The notes below the pieces were generated by a model. It was given only the letters and a program-made list of their open reading frames with translations, was not told the DNA's origin and did not search any database. From Phytophthora colocasiae (lineage: Eukaryota > Oomycota > Peronosporomycetes > Peronosporales > Peronosporaceae), in contig JAGKQI010000073.1 in the NCBI GenBank assembly GCA_018806915.1, forward strand, positions 558,001-622,000: a DNA stretch of 64,000 nt, in the 5' to 3' direction. The first letter of the stretch is position 1. Each line of letters opens with the position of its first letter. This document shows positions 63,121 through 64,000 of the stretch, piece after piece. A program made the translations under genes and the position numbers.

Positions 63121-64000
63121 ATGACTGAACCTATAGCAGATTCTGCGGCTGCTACCTGAGGGTATTGGAGAAAATCAAGAGAGCATGAAGCAAGTGGAGT
63201 TGGAGGGTTGGCACCTCGATAACCTTCACATCCTGCGTTGTCTGAAGGAGAAGTATGATGTGCTCGCCTTGGAGCAAACGCTCTTCTACCGATGCTGCGC
63301 TGCGACTGAAGAACATCGAGGTGCGAGATCGGCCGAAAGACCGAGACGAAGTACACAGCATTTCACAAGACCTGCCTGTGGTACTGGAAAGGGCGTGAAC
63401 AGGTGATGTCGTATCAAGCAGAGTTCAAGGGCAATGGTAGTCGCATGATCAACGAGCTGGAGAAGCTCATGGTGATAAACGCCCTCAACATGGTCGCTCT
63501 ACAGTTCAGGCGACGACTGCACCAGTACATCCGATTCAAGTACGCGGAGGAGGGAAAGCTGGAGCTCCCGTACAAGCGACAAAAAAGCTGGTGGATAGCT
63601 GTTATCGCGTGAAGTCGGTACCCGAGGATGACGACTACGGCCACCCCACTGGGAAAATGGAGAAGCAGTGGACTCAGTGGGATGAAACATGCGACTCGGT
63701 GGAGAAGGAGCTTCGTGCATGGCTTGGGATCGTACCGTGGCAGTTGCAAGTGCGAGCGAACAGAGTCCACTTCCTACACAAACTGTATGACATGTTGACC
63801 TTAATGGAGAAGTTCGCCGCCAAACACCCGAAGACAAAGGGAGACCCAGTGTACTCTCTGTTGCCAGTGTCTACCTCTTACCAGGAAGCAAACGACTCTG
63901 TTCAGCCTATTCACTCGACTTATTCACGATCCCAAGCTCAAAGCGTTCATGAGCACCGAGTTGCCGGAAGTAAATCGACTGCCGTTCAGCCTGCAGACAC
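63121..64000 (+). pseudogene. broken repeat-type ORF, possibly Fanzor/TnpB-like N-terminus
   Basis: Coding-like pieces in changing frames: 63185 on (MKQVELEGWHLDNLHILRCL), then from about 63350 TAFHKTCLWYWKGREQVMSY, INELEKLMVINALNMVALQF, RRRLHQYIRFKYAEEGKLEL, a one-base shift near 63585, then VDSCYRVKSVPEDDDYGHPT, RAWLGIVPWQLQVRANRVHF, KHPKTKGDPVYSLLPVSTSY to the window edge. From memory of repetitive oomycete proteins this layout (long helical N-region leading to a 'LLP' strand) recalls the region before the RuvC domain of Fanzor proteins, but no catalytic motif is inside the window. It could equally be another transposon-borne ORF. At least two frameshifts, so probably inactive. Confidence 0.4.

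Overview
The window is nuclear DNA from an oomycete, most likely Phytophthora or a close relative. This rests on densely packed genes with few introns (about 50-90 bp), very short gaps between divergent genes, oomycete-style Gypsy, Copia and hAT elements, an SPX-MFS phosphate transporter and paired short ABC-C transporters. Species cannot be named from the sequence alone.

Layout. 1-4132: the right part of a Ty3/Gypsy element (Gypsy A, + strand) ending in a short LTR; it sits inside a Ty1/Copia element (4133-8358, - strand), and the Copia sits inside a thiolase gene, of which only the 3' two thirds remains (8359-9601). 9697-16165: intact SPX-MFS transporter and plasma-membrane-type Ca2+-ATPase, both on the - strand. 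16166-45886: two head-to-head ABC-C (MRP-like) transporter genes. The left one (ABC1, - strand) is split by a hAT transposon (19718-30104), which is itself split by an 8.3 kb Gypsy element (Gypsy B, 21480-29747, TSD tggct). The right one (ABC2, + strand) is split by a 10.3 kb Gypsy element (Gypsy C, 33745-44071) whose 3' side, in place of a short target duplication, has a 716-bp repeat of ABC2 coding sequence.

45887-62656 is an ordinary gene-dense stretch: UTP4/cirhin (ribosome biogenesis), a kinesin, an unrecognised protein, a multi-span membrane protein, a secreted endonuclease/exonuclease/phosphatase-fold enzyme, NC2-beta/Dr1 (five small exons), a membrane-anchored double-psi-beta-barrel (expansin-like) protein and a CLC chloride channel with a relic repeat of its 3' end just upstream. 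62800-63120 is a sharply AT-rich island. The window ends in a broken repeat-type ORF that may be the N-terminal part of a Fanzor/TnpB-like protein.

Host genes are mainly transport (phosphate, Ca2+, ABC export, chloride), ribosome/transcription and cytoskeletal functions; they do not form one pathway. The most unusual content is the transposon stratigraphy: three host genes are broken, and joining the flanks across each ABC-gene insertion restores the gene (exactly in frame for ABC1). Almost every mobile-element ORF carries single-base frameshifts or stops even where LTRs are nearly identical, so some indels may be assembly errors.
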